A stretch of DNA of 64,000 nt from Runella zeae DSM 19591 (GCF_000423565.1 NZ_KE384043.1:53550-117549); one strand, 5' to 3'. Positions 1 to 8,324 are shown, numbered from the stretch's first letter. A program made the numbers and translations. Notes: generated by a model from the sequence alone, not told the origin.

Positions 1-105
1 TGAACGGCGCGTTTGCCTACGTTGGCTTTGACACGAGGGTCGGCAGCTATGATTTTGACGGGCATGTCCATGCGAAGTTTGAGCACATCATTTTTGACCC
101 AAGTA
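1..105 (-). repeat. Duplicate of an internal segment of the GH127 gene
   Basis: Bases 1-105 match 3072-3176 in the same orientation, with only two adjacent differences (96-97). The matched part encodes roughly residues 505-540 of the GH127 enzyme at 2831-4690. The copy is cut by the window edge, so it may continue to the left as a longer duplicate of the enzyme's C-terminal part. On its right it runs out of frame into the gene at 47-451. This is either a real segmental duplication or gene-conversion scar, or an assembly chimera. Confidence 0.9.
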
Positions 106-451
106 TTTTATATACTTTCCCACTAGTAAAATTTATGGATTGAAAAATGTCTTCACTGTACGGTGCTACAACTCCTCCAGCTGCAGTAACCATAACGGCA
201 CTGTAATTCCCATTCCGAGGCTCACCAGCATTACTACAGCTAACACCATTTGGTGCCCGGAGATGGGGTGACCCGTGAGTTGAGTACCAATTTAAGGACT
301 GCCCTTCAAAAGCTCTTGCACAATTTGTAGAGTTAAATGGTAGAGAATTAACGCTTTCGAATCCAGGATTTTGAACTAAGTTTTGAGAATAAGTTCTATA
401 GGATATAAATACAAATAACAAACAAATAAAAAGGAGTAGATGCTTTTTCAT
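47..451 (-). pseudogene. Truncated secreted protein, 3' end replaced by a GH127 fragment
   Basis: The ORF encodes 134 residues. It starts with a signal peptide (MKKHLLLFICLLFVFISY, cleavage near SQN) followed by NLVQNPGFE, the usual opening of a carbohydrate-binding or jelly-roll module in secreted Bacteroidota proteins. After about 118 residues the frame enters the GH127-derived duplicate at base 105 and reads it in the wrong frame, ending in about 16 unrelated residues (MMCSNFAWTCPSKS at the end). The protein therefore lacks most of its expected module. It begins 4 bp after the stop of the barrel gene at 456-1118, so the two were probably one operon. Function unknown; most likely a broken gene. 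Confidence 0.7.
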
Positions 452-455
452 AATT

Positions 456-1118
456 TTAATGAGTTTTAAGAAAATATGATACGCCGAAGTTTAGAAAAAT
501 CGATTTGGAATTACCGATAAGCCTTGTATTAGCTGTAGGATCTTGATTTGCCTTTAAAACACCTTCTCTTTTCTCGTTTTGATAAGAAGCTACCACCTCC
601 ACTGACAATCGTTTAAGTAAGAAATAATTCCCACCTATCCCATAAGACATCGTAGATAAACTTCCTTTTTCTATTTCAAGTGCATTATATCCCCCTATAT
701 CGCTGTGCTTGCCCTGTAATCGTTTTATTTCAGCAAAAAGCCCAGCTTTTTTGTTAATGACATAAAAACGGCCAAAAGGCCCCCACGAAAAAGTGTAGTA
801 ATCACGAGTATTTAAAAAATTATTATTGTCTATACCATACTTATCTCTTCTGAAATTGTAATTAAACACACCACCTACTACCAGTCGGTTAAAAAATGTA
901 TATCCCACCCCCAATGATGAGTTTAAATCTGAGGTGTTTCTACCAAGCTCCGTAAGGTTATTATTAGGCTTAGAATAAACACTAGTTTGGTTACTTTTTT
1001 CACTAAATGATAAAGTCCCATTTAAAAAGACTGATTTTGATACAACTTGCGCAGTAAGTGTTTGTGATAACAACACTAAAACAGTGACTTTAATTTGAAG
1101 TACTAATATCTTGTTCAT
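456..1118 (-). CDS. Small outer-membrane beta-barrel protein
   Basis: The product has 220 residues with an N-terminal signal peptide (hydrophobic stretch to LTAQ). It then shows alternating amphipathic strands rich in Tyr, Phe and Gly (LGVGYTFFNRLVVGGVFNY, YTFSWGPFGRFYV, SYGIGGNYFLLKRLSVEV) and ends SIFLNFGVSYFLKTH, close to the aromatic C-terminus of 8-strand OmpX/OmpW-like barrels. The length suits an 8-strand barrel. It is first in a two-gene unit with the truncated gene 4 bp downstream. An 18-bp imperfect palindrome lies 54 bp upstream of the start (1172-1189). Substrate or ligand unknown. Confidence 0.7.
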   Translation of the reverse strand: MNKILVLQIKVTVLVLLSQTLTAQVVSKSVFLNGTLSFSEKSNQTSVYSKPNNNLTELGRNTSDLNSSLGVGYTFFNRLVVGGVFNYNFRRDKYGIDNNNFLNTRDYYTFSWGPFGRFYVINKKAGLFAEIKRLQGKHSDIGGYNALEIEKGSLSTMSYGIGGNYFLLKRLSVEVVASYQNEKREGVLKANQDPTANTRLIGNSKSIFLNFGVSYFLKTH

Positions 1119-1171
1119 AGCCGTAGAAATTAATATTTAATACAAATTAAAGTACAATTTTCTCAAAAAAA

Positions 1172-1189
1172 ATACTGGAATTCCGGTAT
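1172..1189. promoter_or_regulatory. 18-bp imperfect palindrome upstream of the barrel gene
   Basis: ATACTGGAATTCCGGTAT differs from its own reverse complement only at one symmetric pair of positions (T/C and G/A). It lies 54 bp before the start of the barrel gene. It shares 14 of 18 positions with the palindrome at 62313-62330 upstream of the glycosyltransferase, so one regulator could bind both. This is inferred from symmetry alone. Confidence 0.35.
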
Positions 1190-1495
1190 ATTAGGCACAT
1201 AAAGGTACAAAAAGGATACTTTTTTAGACTTTTAACCTTTGGAAATGTTAAAATAACTTTTAGGAATACTTCGCAAATTTGAGATAGTATACCAATACAG
1301 TTTTCTTTACAAAAATCAACACCTTAGTCTCAGCAATAAAACATTTGCTTACGATTAAAGTTATTGAATGAGTAACAAAAATTTGGGTTTGGGCTATAAC
1401 AAACCTAAAAAAAATTCATATTGTCTCAGGTTACAAGCACTTTATACTTTTTATAAAAAAGTCCTGCGTAATAATACAACTCAAAAACGTATCAT

Positions 1496-1541
1496 AACCA
1501 CCCTACCGCAGGGATTACTGAGGTGGATGCGCCAAAGCGAC
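1496..1541 (-). pseudogene. Remnant of a probable phage terminase 3' end (left copy)
   Basis: These 46 bp match 2515-2560 at 42 of 46 positions. On the minus strand they read RFGASTSVIPAVGW, the same ending as the longer fragment at 2511-2759 (RFGASTSVIPTVGW). The offset between copies is 1019 bp, and the LRR-like gene 1565-2485 lies exactly between them. Confidence 0.7.
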
Positions 1542-1564
1542 AATCTTATTCATTTATATAAAAT

Positions 1565-2485
1565 ATGATTTCACAATTACTCCTTGACATTGAAACTGCT
1601 ATACATTCCCAAAGAGTTTCAGAAATCAAGGCCTCAGCAAGAGACTATGACGAATATAAAAACGATGAATTTTTATATAAATTCACACGTATATGTTCCG
1701 TCAACTACGGCTATTTAATAGATATACAACCTACTGATGATGGCTTATATAAATTGTTTATCAGCGTTGATAACGCCCCTGATTCCGAAACAATATTTAA
1801 GATAATTGCAAGTTCGGAATATGCAGAGAAGATTAAAAGTATTCGTTTCGCGCATAAAGGTGGCCAAGCCAATGGAACAGTCGAGCTTTATTTTGCTGAA
1901 CTACTATCATATAATTCCTTCCCCAATTTATCCTTTTTTTATACCCAGCACTTCTCTAAAGATGGGGCATTAATAGCTTCTATGAACGGTGGATATGACG
2001 AAGATGGGTTAGGAGGGAAAATTTTAGATATGATGCCTGAGGTTAAAATATTAAATCTAGTATCGGCCCCTAATGATAATTTTTTTAAACGTGACTATCA
2101 TCCTATTGAGACTTTAGAAGTCCGAGCAGGATATGATAACAATATGTTTTTAGAAAGGCTTACTGAATGTAAAAGCTTTCCGAACCTTAAATATTTTAGC
2201 TATCAAGATATTAATCTTGCTTTTACACAAAGCCCAGAGGAGTATGTAATGCCATTTGAAGTTATTGAGAAATTTATGGAATCTAAAAACTTTCCTAAAT
2301 TGGAGACTTTGAGCTTGCTTGAGTTAAAAATAACAGAAGACCAAATCCAAAAGCTTAAGAAAACCTATTTAGGCCAAAAAGTAAAGAAATTGGTATTAGC
2401 CAATCAAAGAAATATAGACATTGAAACTTCTCAAGAGTACAGAATGCAAAGAGATTGGTTTATTCAAGAATACTTCTCTTTTTAA
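1565..2485 (+). CDS. LRR-like protein of unknown function (cargo gene)
   Basis: 306 residues, no signal peptide and no membrane segment, so probably cytoplasmic. The C-terminal two thirds show irregular leucine-rich-repeat spacing (SFPNLSFFYTQHF, MPEVKILNLVSAP, HPIETLEVRAG, SFPNLKYFSYQDI, NFPKLETLSLLEL, GQKVKKLVLANQ). This resembles the STM4015-type LRR proteins that often sit near toxin or accessory loci. The N-terminal 60 residues are helical and charged. Base composition is AT-richer than the flanking enzymes. The gene is bracketed by two terminase-end fragments in direct orientation, which suggests it came in as phage cargo. An immunity-type role is possible but not shown. Confidence 0.6.
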   Translation: MISQLLLDIETAIHSQRVSEIKASARDYDEYKNDEFLYKFTRICSVNYGYLIDIQPTDDGLYKLFISVDNAPDSETIFKIIASSEYAEKIKSIRFAHKGGQANGTVELYFAELLSYNSFPNLSFFYTQHFSKDGALIASMNGGYDEDGLGGKILDMMPEVKILNLVSAPNDNFFKRDYHPIETLEVRAGYDNNMFLERLTECKSFPNLKYFSYQDINLAFTQSPEEYVMPFEVIEKFMESKNFPKLETLSLLELKITEDQIQKLKKTYLGQKVKKLVLANQRNIDIETSQEYRMQRDWFIQEYFSF

Positions 2486-2510
2486 GCTCAACTAACCAAT
2501 ATTTACCCCC

Positions 2511-2759
2511 TCACAACCACCCTACCGTAGGGATTACTGAGGTAGAAGCTCCAAAGCGACCGATGCGACTGCCGTATTTTCCGCAGAGGTAGTAGTCTAG
2601 GGTGTCGGATAAGTGGGTGGCGAGTTCTTGGGGAATTTTGCTTCTTTCCGAATTTTTGTTTTTGCTGAAATCATCATTGATGGGGGCTTGCTGTACGCTG
2701 TAGATAAGGGCTTTGCCCCGCTTTTCGTTGATGCGAACTTTGGGCAAACGTGGGTTTTT
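2511..2759 (-). pseudogene. 3' fragment of a probable phage terminase large-subunit gene
   Basis: The open frame reads NPRLPKVRINEKRGKALIYS near its start, then KIPQELATHLSDTLDYYLCG, and stops at 2511. The pattern of Arg/Lys-rich text, then a His-x-Ser-Asp-x-x-x-Tyr-Tyr block near the C-terminus, is like the end of the nuclease domain of phage terminases (THxSDAxxYY). There is no ATG and no upstream ATPase domain, so only about 80 codons survive. A second copy of the last 46 bp lies at 1496-1541. The family call is by eye and moderate; that it is a gene fragment is fairly clear. Confidence 0.5.
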
Positions 2760-2764
2760 CTTAT

Positions 2765-2795
2765 TTCTCGTCCCGACATTATGTCGGGACGAGAA
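2765..2795. repeat. Perfect 14-bp inverted repeat (REP-like)
   Basis: TTCTCGTCCCGACA and TGTCGGGACGAGAA are separated by 3 bp. It lies 35 bp beyond the GH127 stop and lacks a T-run on the minus strand, so it looks more like a dispersed palindromic element than a classical terminator, although it could protect the mRNA 3' end. Confidence 0.6.
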
Positions 2796-2830
2796 TGGTA
2801 TAAAGTCTCTGAGCTTGAAGTCTTATGTAT

Positions 2831-4690
2831 TTACTTTTTCTCTTGCCAATCAATCCATACTTTCATGCGGCCGGGTTGGCGATTGTCCCACGAATAATAA
2901 GGAATCAAAGTAAAGTTGTCTTTTCCATTTTGGGCTTTGATTGTGGCTACTCCCCCCAGCAGGGCAGGTTCAAAACTAGTGCTGAATTGGGTGTTTTTTG
3001 ACAATACGATTTGGTCATAATCCAAGTGACGATTGTCTTGTTCTTCAATACAATAAACCAACGGCCCCCGCTGAACGGCGCGTTTGCCTACGTTGGCTTT
3101 GACACGAGGGTCGGCAGCTATGATTTTGACGGGCATGTCCATGCGAAGTTTGAGCACATCATTTTTAGCCCAAGTACGATTGATGGTAATATATCCCTTT
3201 TCGGCTTTGGGGGTGGAAAAGGGTTTGCCGTTTACTTCAAGGGTGTATTTGTCGCACCAAGCTGGGATACGGAGCTTGACGGCAAAGTCAGCTTTGCTAC
3301 TATCAGGAATTGCTTTTAGTTCTACTTCACCTGACCAAGGATAATTGGTTTTTTGAGCAAACTTTACTTTGTGATTAGCAATTTGAACTTCGGTCTCACT
3401 GCCTACGTACAAGTTGATCCACAAGGCATCTTTGGAAGTGTTGTAAATATAACCTCCTACCGAAGGCATCAATCGTGATACATTGCTGGGGCAGCAAGCG
3501 GTTCCGTACCAAGGTTTGCGGTGGTGTAACCCAAAGGAGGCCAGAGGGTTTACATAAAAAAAGAGATTCCCTGTAAGTTGGACGCCAGCCAAAGCGCCGT
3601 TATAAAGTGAGCGTTCTAACACATCCACGTATTTGGCCTCGCCCGAATAGAGATTCATACGTTGATTCCAAAATACCATGCCTACTGAAGCACAGGTTTC
3701 GCAGTAGGCCGATTCGTTGGGAAGGTCATAATCTACCGTAAAGCCCTCATTTTTGGTGGAAGAGCCAATGCCTCCAGTGATATACATATTGCGCTCCACT
3801 ACGTCGGCCCATACACGTTCGAGGGCTTGGGTGTAGCCGTGGTCGCCTGTTTCGGCAGCTACGTCGGCCATTCCTGTATATAAGTACATGGCTCTTACGG
3901 CATGACCTTTGATGTCGGTCATTTCTCTTACAGGCACATCATCTTGACAATAACGAGCACCATCAAAATGCTTATCGGTCCAGATTTGGCCGCGTCCGTG
4001 GCCTTTGCCTCGCTGCTCAATGAGCCAATCGGCCAATTTGAGATAACGGTCGTTTTGAGTCGTATGGTAGAGTTTTACTAGCGCAAGTTCAAGTTCTTGA
4101 TGCCCCGTGACCCAAGGTCGGTTTTGGAGTCGAAACGTAGAGTCAAAATGATTGGCGAATCGAATTGAAACATCCAAAAGTTTGCGTTTGCCAGTAGCGT
4201 CGTAGTAGGCCACTGCCCCCTCGATAAGATGACCCAAGCAGTAGTCTTCGTGTTTTTCCATATCGGTCCAGCGTTTTTCCAGACCTTTTAGAGTATAGAA
4301 AGTATTGAGGTAGCCGTCTGCTAATTGAGCGGCAGCTATTTTATCAATCCATACATCCGTTTTGGCTTCGAGGGTTTTGTCGGGAGTGGTTTTGAGGGTG
4401 TACGCAATCCCCTCAATCACTTTATAAACGTCCGAGTCGTCAAAGTAAATACCCTTGTGCTGTCCAGTGCGGCGGGCGGCATTTTCAAAATTTCGGATAC
4501 GGGCGGTAGAATCTTCGGTATAAGTCATACAAACGGGCAAAGTAGCCGAATGGACTTTTTCAATGCGGGGTTTCCAGAAAAAATCTTTAACCGTAACCTT
4601 AGAAAAATTGACGGGGGTGATTTGGCGTTGGCTATACCCTTCTAGCCCACCCAACACAAACAAAATGATGAAGTAAAATCTAGATTTCAT
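2831..4690 (-). CDS. Secreted beta-L-arabinofuranosidase, GH127 family
   Basis: 619 residues, starting at MKSRFYFII, which gives a clean signal peptide (cleavage near GYSQ); an upstream Met at 4741 adds 17 non-signal residues and is less likely. The body is the GH127 (DUF1680) (alpha/alpha)6 barrel followed by beta-sandwich domains. The family's zinc site is visible: Glu331 and Cys333 in YCETCAS, and Cys399 and Cys400 in GTACCPSN, equivalent to Glu338, Cys340, Cys417 and Cys418 of HypBA1, where Cys417 is the nucleophile. It should release L-arabinofuranose from plant glycans in the periplasm. It lies downstream of DapA-like and FAH-like genes on the same strand, in a pentose locus. Part of its 3' half is duplicated at 1-105. 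Confidence 0.9.
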   Translation of the reverse strand: MKSRFYFIILFVLGGLEGYSQRQITPVNFSKVTVKDFFWKPRIEKVHSATLPVCMTYTEDSTARIRNFENAARRTGQHKGIYFDDSDVYKVIEGIAYTLKTTPDKTLEAKTDVWIDKIAAAQLADGYLNTFYTLKGLEKRWTDMEKHEDYCLGHLIEGAVAYYDATGKRKLLDVSIRFANHFDSTFRLQNRPWVTGHQELELALVKLYHTTQNDRYLKLADWLIEQRGKGHGRGQIWTDKHFDGARYCQDDVPVREMTDIKGHAVRAMYLYTGMADVAAETGDHGYTQALERVWADVVERNMYITGGIGSSTKNEGFTVDYDLPNESAYCETCASVGMVFWNQRMNLYSGEAKYVDVLERSLYNGALAGVQLTGNLFFYVNPLASFGLHHRKPWYGTACCPSNVSRLMPSVGGYIYNTSKDALWINLYVGSETEVQIANHKVKFAQKTNYPWSGEVELKAIPDSSKADFAVKLRIPAWCDKYTLEVNGKPFSTPKAEKGYITINRTWAKNDVLKLRMDMPVKIIAADPRVKANVGKRAVQRGPLVYCIEEQDNRHLDYDQIVLSKNTQFSTSFEPALLGGVATIKAQNGKDNFTLIPYYSWDNRQPGRMKVWIDWQEKK

Positions 4691-4701
4691 AGGAGTTGTT
4701 A

Positions 4702-4803
4702 TTCTACCGATACAAAGCACGAAAGGTTTTGTTTTTAACATGAGAGAGACAAAGACATTTTGTCAATTCTCCCAACCAATGTCACCTTTATGTATCGGTA
4801 GAA
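4702..4803. repeat. 102-bp element with perfect 13-bp inverted ends
   Basis: TTCTACCGATACA at 4702-4714 is the exact reverse complement of TGTATCGGTAGAA at 4791-4803. The pair spans the gap between the GH127 gene and the DapA-like gene. It could be a small mobile element, two operator half-sites that loop, or a long-loop mRNA hairpin controlling GH127 expression. Confidence 0.5.
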
Positions 4804-4811
4804 AACAGTGC

Positions 4812-5738
4812 TTAGGCAATTCCTATTTCCTGACTTAACTTTGTTACCATTTCAAAAAGCTCATCGACTTCCGCTTTTACCTCTTCAGTACAAGCTTCTA
4901 CTTTGCGACGAGTATAAAGTGAAATAGGGAAACCGCGTTTTTGAAGGTAGTATTTGGCTACTGTGGGGTAGGCATAATGAATCACCGGCATGGTTTGTAT
5001 CAGGAGGTCTTGTACTTTAGATACATTCTCTTGTTGCTCAGGATTGTTGTAATTATTGCAAAGCCATACGATAACTTCTGGGAAAAAATTGCCTTGAATA
5101 CATGACAAGCCCGCCGAGCCTTCTTTGAGAGAAGCTACTGCATGTTCCATGTAGGCGTCGTAAAGTCCAAAATAATGCCCATCTGTTGCATTGAGTTTGG
5201 CTCTTACGTGATTGATGTCTAGCGAGGTATCTTTATGATAAATCACTCGTCCGGTATCTACAAGTTTACCAAGATCGGCAGGTTGTACGAGGCGTTTGTA
5301 CGGAACAGGACACTCATACAATCCTAGCGGAATTTGAGGTGTGAGATCCATGAGTTCTTGCATACGGAGCATAAAAATTTCGTCAGGCTCGTCAGCAGCC
5401 GCAACAAGCCCCGTAATTACAATAACTCCCTGTACTCCTTTTTCATAAATGCGTTTTACAAAATTGGCTTGCTGAGCGATAGGCCCACCAAAAGTGCCGG
5501 TAGCGACTACTGGTACACGGCCATCCGTGACTTTTACTACATGCTGTGTAATAGCGAGTCTTTCTTCTTCGGTAAGTTCAAACATCTCCGAAGAAAGGCA
5601 GTTGGCAAACAAACCTGCCGCGCCCGCTTCGAGATAAAATTCGGTCAATTGGGTAAGTCCCTCAAAATCAATTTCACCATTTTCGGTGAAAGGAGTCAAC
5701 ATCACGGGAATAAACCCTTGGGGAAGTGAATTTTGCAT
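4812..5738 (-). CDS. Dihydrodipicolinate synthase-family aldolase/dehydratase
   Basis: 308 residues, the usual size of the DapA/NanA class I aldolase family with a TIM barrel. The Schiff-base lysine is Lys169 in YHKDTS and the catalytic tyrosine is Tyr141 in LGLYECPVPYKR. The N-terminal GFIPVMLTPFTENGEID is typical of the family. DapA itself has a GTTGE phosphate-binding motif; here the equivalent stretch is ANCLSSEMFELT, so true DapA activity is unlikely. With an arabinofuranosidase, an FAH-family enzyme and xylA next door, a role in splitting or dehydrating a 2-keto-3-deoxy sugar acid is the best inference. It sits about 100 bp downstream of the FAH gene, probably in the same transcript. 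Confidence 0.75.
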   Translation of the reverse strand: MQNSLPQGFIPVMLTPFTENGEIDFEGLTQLTEFYLEAGAAGLFANCLSSEMFELTEEERLAITQHVVKVTDGRVPVVATGTFGGPIAQQANFVKRIYEKGVQGVIVITGLVAAADEPDEIFMLRMQELMDLTPQIPLGLYECPVPYKRLVQPADLGKLVDTGRVIYHKDTSLDINHVRAKLNATDGHYFGLYDAYMEHAVASLKEGSAGLSCIQGNFFPEVIVWLCNNYNNPEQQENVSKVQDLLIQTMPVIHYAYPTVAKYYLQKRGFPISLYTRRKVEACTEEVKAEVDELFEMVTKLSQEIGIA

Positions 5739-5837
5739 GAGTTAATAATCAAATTGGTGCTGAAGCACGAGTTATTAGTGAGTTTTATTGGGCCAAATAT
5801 ATCGTAAATAAGGCTTAGACTATCAGAATCTAATGAA

Positions 5838-6677
5838 TCAGCCTTTGGCGATACCTACGGTGTTGATTAATTCTCCAATCGTGTCGATAGAGATGTGGAT
5901 TACATCGCCAAGCTCAAGCGTGAAGTCTGAAGAAGGAACGAGTCCAGTTCCGGTCATCAAAAAAACACCCGTGGCAAAAGTATTGGAACGAAATAGCCAG
6001 CTGATTAACTCTTCTGGTTGACGTTTGAGTTGGTCGAGCGTAGTACGGCCTTCAAAAACCAACTTTGAGGCACGACTTATCTCAATTGTAATGGCAGTTG
6101 ACAATGACATGGGCTGAGCAGGAATATGCAAACACGGCCCTAGTGCAGCCGAGCCATCATAAACCTTGGCTTGGGGCAAATAAAGTGGGTTTTCGCTTTC
6201 AATACTTCTAGAACTCATGTCGTTTCCGATGGTATATCCTACAATTTTGCCTGAGGAAGTCGCAAAAAGTGTCCATTCGGGCTCAGGTACACTCCAAGTA
6301 GAATCGGGACGAATATTGACCGTACCTCTTGGGTGAATAACCTTTTGGGCCATAGATTTAAAAAATAATTCAGGACGCTCACCCTCATAGGCACGCTCAT
6401 AAAACACCTCTCCTCCGACTTCTTTGGCCTCTTCCATACGAGCGATTTTACTTCGGTAGTAAGTCACGCCTGAAGCCCATACCTCTTGCGTACCAATGGG
6501 TGCTAAAAGAGTTGAAAAATTCACAAAATCAGCAGGTGATATGGTTTGTATGAAAGTCTTTAGATAATCATACAAGTCGTCTCTGTTAATAAGAACGTCC
6601 CAGTCAGCATGTGGGAGATGGTAATAATATGTTTCATAATTAACATAAAAGCCAATTGACGTACGATATAGTTTCAT
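5838..6677 (-). CDS. Fumarylacetoacetate hydrolase-family enzyme
   Basis: 279 residues with the FAH C-terminal fold. The metal ligands are visible as Glu132 and Glu134 (VPEPEW) and Asp153 (GNDMSSR), followed by LPQAKVYDG with the usual Lys/Asp. FAH-family members include 2-keto-3-deoxy-sugar-acid dehydratases (KdaD of archaeal arabinose breakdown) and hydrolases. Given the pentose context, a dehydratase or hydrolase for a 2-keto-3-deoxypentonate is inferred. It is the first gene of the minus-strand unit FAH-DapA-GH127 and is divergent from xylA across a 19-bp palindrome. Confidence 0.7.
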   Translation of the reverse strand: MKLYRTSIGFYVNYETYYYHLPHADWDVLINRDDLYDYLKTFIQTISPADFVNFSTLLAPIGTQEVWASGVTYYRSKIARMEEAKEVGGEVFYERAYEGERPELFFKSMAQKVIHPRGTVNIRPDSTWSVPEPEWTLFATSSGKIVGYTIGNDMSSRSIESENPLYLPQAKVYDGSAALGPCLHIPAQPMSLSTAITIEISRASKLVFEGRTTLDQLKRQPEELISWLFRSNTFATGVFLMTGTGLVPSSDFTLELGDVIHISIDTIGELINTVGIAKG

Positions 6678-6831
6678 AAAAAATGAAGGTGGTACAGCGG
6701 TAGTGGGCTATTTAAAATGGCTTGGACAACGTAATTGGCAACTTTTATAACTACTTAATTTCTTTTAAAATAGGCTATTGTGTGCTAAATATCTTTCTGA
6801 GGAATGTCTCTTTATTTTTTTGAAAAATTAA

Positions 6832-6850
6832 AATTGTCAATTTGACAATT
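6832..6850. promoter_or_regulatory. 19-bp perfect palindromic operator candidate between the FAH gene and xylA
   Basis: AATTGTCAA and TTGACAATT are separated by a single T. Reading toward xylA, the ATTG of the left arm lies 20 bp before TTCTTTTG (6857-6864), a 7-of-8 match to the Bacteroidota -7 box TAnnTTTG. The palindrome would therefore cover the -33 region of xylA, the arrangement expected for a repressor. No regulator gene is adjacent. Confidence 0.5.
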
Positions 6851-6938
6851 ATTTTATTCTTTTGCACAAGTAAGAATCAGTTTTTACTACTTTTAAAAGT
6901 ATTATTCCTTTTTGAAAAAACTTAAAACCGTTTATTTT

Positions 6939-8267
6939 ATGTCTCTTACACTCGGAAATACCGAATATTTCAAAGGCATCTCCAAAATTCAGTTTGAAGG
7001 TCGTGATTCTGACAATCCACTTGCTTTTAAGTGGTACGATGAAAATCGTGTGATTGGTGGCAAAACCATGAAAGAACACTTGCGTTTTGCGGTAGCCTAC
7101 TGGCATACATTCTGTGGTACTGGTGCTGATCCTTTTGGGCCAGGTACTAAAGTTTTTGCTTGGGATGCTAAGGCAGATGCCGTAGAGCGTGCCAAAGACA
7201 AAATGGACGCTGCATTTGAATTTATTACCAAGCTTGGCGTACCTTATTATTGTTTTCATGATGTAGACTTGGTAGATGAAGGTCCTAATATCGCTGAGTA
7301 TGAGCGTCGTATGCAAGCGGTGGTGGACTATGCTAAAGAAAAACAAGCAGCAAGCGGGGTAAAATTGTTGTGGGGAACCGCCAATGTGTTCTCAAATCCT
7401 CGTTACATGAATGGGGCTTCTACCAATCCTGACTTCAATGTATTGGCACACGCAGGCGTGCAAGTAAAAAATGCCTTAGATGCTACCATTGCCCTTGGAG
7501 GAGAAAACTACGTATTTTGGGGTGGGCGTGAAGGCTACATGAGCTTGCTCAATACCAATATGAAACGTGAGTTAGATCATTTGGGGCGTTTCTTGACCGT
7601 CGCTCGTGATTATGCCCGCAAAAACGGTTTTAAAGGAACTTTCTTTATTGAGCCTAAGCCATGCGAGCCTACTAAACATCAGTATGATTATGATTCGGCT
7701 ACGGTGATTGGTTTCTTGCGCCAATACGGCTTAGACAAAGATTTTCAGCTCAATATCGAAGTAAACCACGCTACGTTGGCAGGGCATACTTTCCAGCATG
7801 AGCTTCAAGTCGCGGCTGATGCGGGTATGCTAGGTAGTATCGATGCCAATCGTGGCGATTATCAAAATGGTTGGGATACGGATCAATTCCCAATTAACTT
7901 GAGTGAGTTGACAGAAGCCATGTTGGTGATTTTGGAAGCAGGTGGAATCACGGCGGGTGGAATCAATTTTGACGCCAAAACACGTCGTAACTCTACTGAC
8001 CTTGACGATATTTTCATTGCGCATATAGGCGGTATGGATGCGTTTGCTCGTTCGCTCGTAATTGCTAATGACATCTTAGTAAAATCGCCTTACCAAAAAT
8101 TACGCACTGAACGTTATGCTTCTTTTGATAGCGGTACTGGCAAAGCGTTTGAAGAAGGTAAACTTTCTCTGGAAGACTTGCGGGATTATGCGATTGCCGC
8201 TGGAGAGCCTAAGCAAATAAGTGGTAAGCAAGAATTGTTTGAAAATATCTTGAATCAGTATATCTAA
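6939..8267 (+). CDS. xylA: Xylose isomerase
   Basis: 442 residues from the ATG at 6939; the frame opens earlier only through TTG codons. It converts D-xylose to D-xylulose in the cytoplasm. Active-site and metal residues of the family are present: His107 and Asp110 in CFHDVDL, Glu238 and Lys240 in [17 protein letters not shown], Glu274 and His277 in [12 protein letters not shown], Asp302 in GSIDANRGD, Asp313 and Asp315 in NGWDTDQ. The length fits the longer class II isomerases. No xylB kinase is adjacent. It stands alone on the plus strand, divergent from the FAH-DapA-GH127 unit, with a palindrome over its promoter and a strong hairpin terminator just after it. Confidence 0.97.
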   Translation: MSLTLGNTEYFKGISKIQFEGRDSDNPLAFKWYDENRVIGGKTMKEHLRFAVAYWHTFCGTGADPFGPGTKVFAWDAKADAVERAKDKMDAAFEFITKLGVPYYCFHDVDLVDEGPNIAEYERRMQAVVDYAKEKQAASGVKLLWGTANVFSNPRYMNGASTNPDFNVLAHAGVQVKNALDATIALGGENYVFWGGREGYMSLLNTNMKRELDHLGRFLTVARDYARKNGFKGTFFIEPKPCEPTKHQYDYDSATVIGFLRQYGLDKDFQLNIEVNHATLAGHTFQHELQVAADAGMLGSIDANRGDYQNGWDTDQFPINLSELTEAMLVILEAGGITAGGINFDAKTRRNSTDLDDIFIAHIGGMDAFARSLVIANDILVKSPYQKLRTERYASFDSGTGKAFEEGKLSLEDLRDYAIAAGEPKQISGKQELFENILNQYI

Positions 8268-8290
8268 TCAAAAATTAGATTGTGTGTCAT

Positions 8291-8324
8291 AAAAAAGGTG
8301 ATAGCGACTGCTATCACCTTTTTT
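8291..8324. terminator. Bidirectional rho-independent terminator
   Basis: AAAAAAGGTGATAGC pairs perfectly with GCTATCACCTTTTTT across a 4-base loop. It has a T-run on both strands and lies between the convergent xylA and osmC-type genes. Confidence 0.9.

Larger units (their letters stand above)
1119..1564. other. Intergenic stretch between the barrel gene and the LRR-like gene
   Basis: AT-rich. It holds the palindrome at 1172-1189 and a 46-bp terminase-end remnant at 1496-1541. A 66-codon ORF (1368-1568) covers the remnant in antisense and is not credible as a gene. Nothing else recognised. Confidence 0.6.

Noticed and set aside
1368-1568. 66-codon plus-strand ORF before the LRR-like gene
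   Set aside because: Its second half is the antisense of the terminase-end remnant and the first half is Lys/Asn-rich noise, with no family resemblance.
4812-5738. True dapA (lysine biosynthesis)
   Set aside because: The GTTGE-type motif of DapA is absent and the neighbours are pentose genes.
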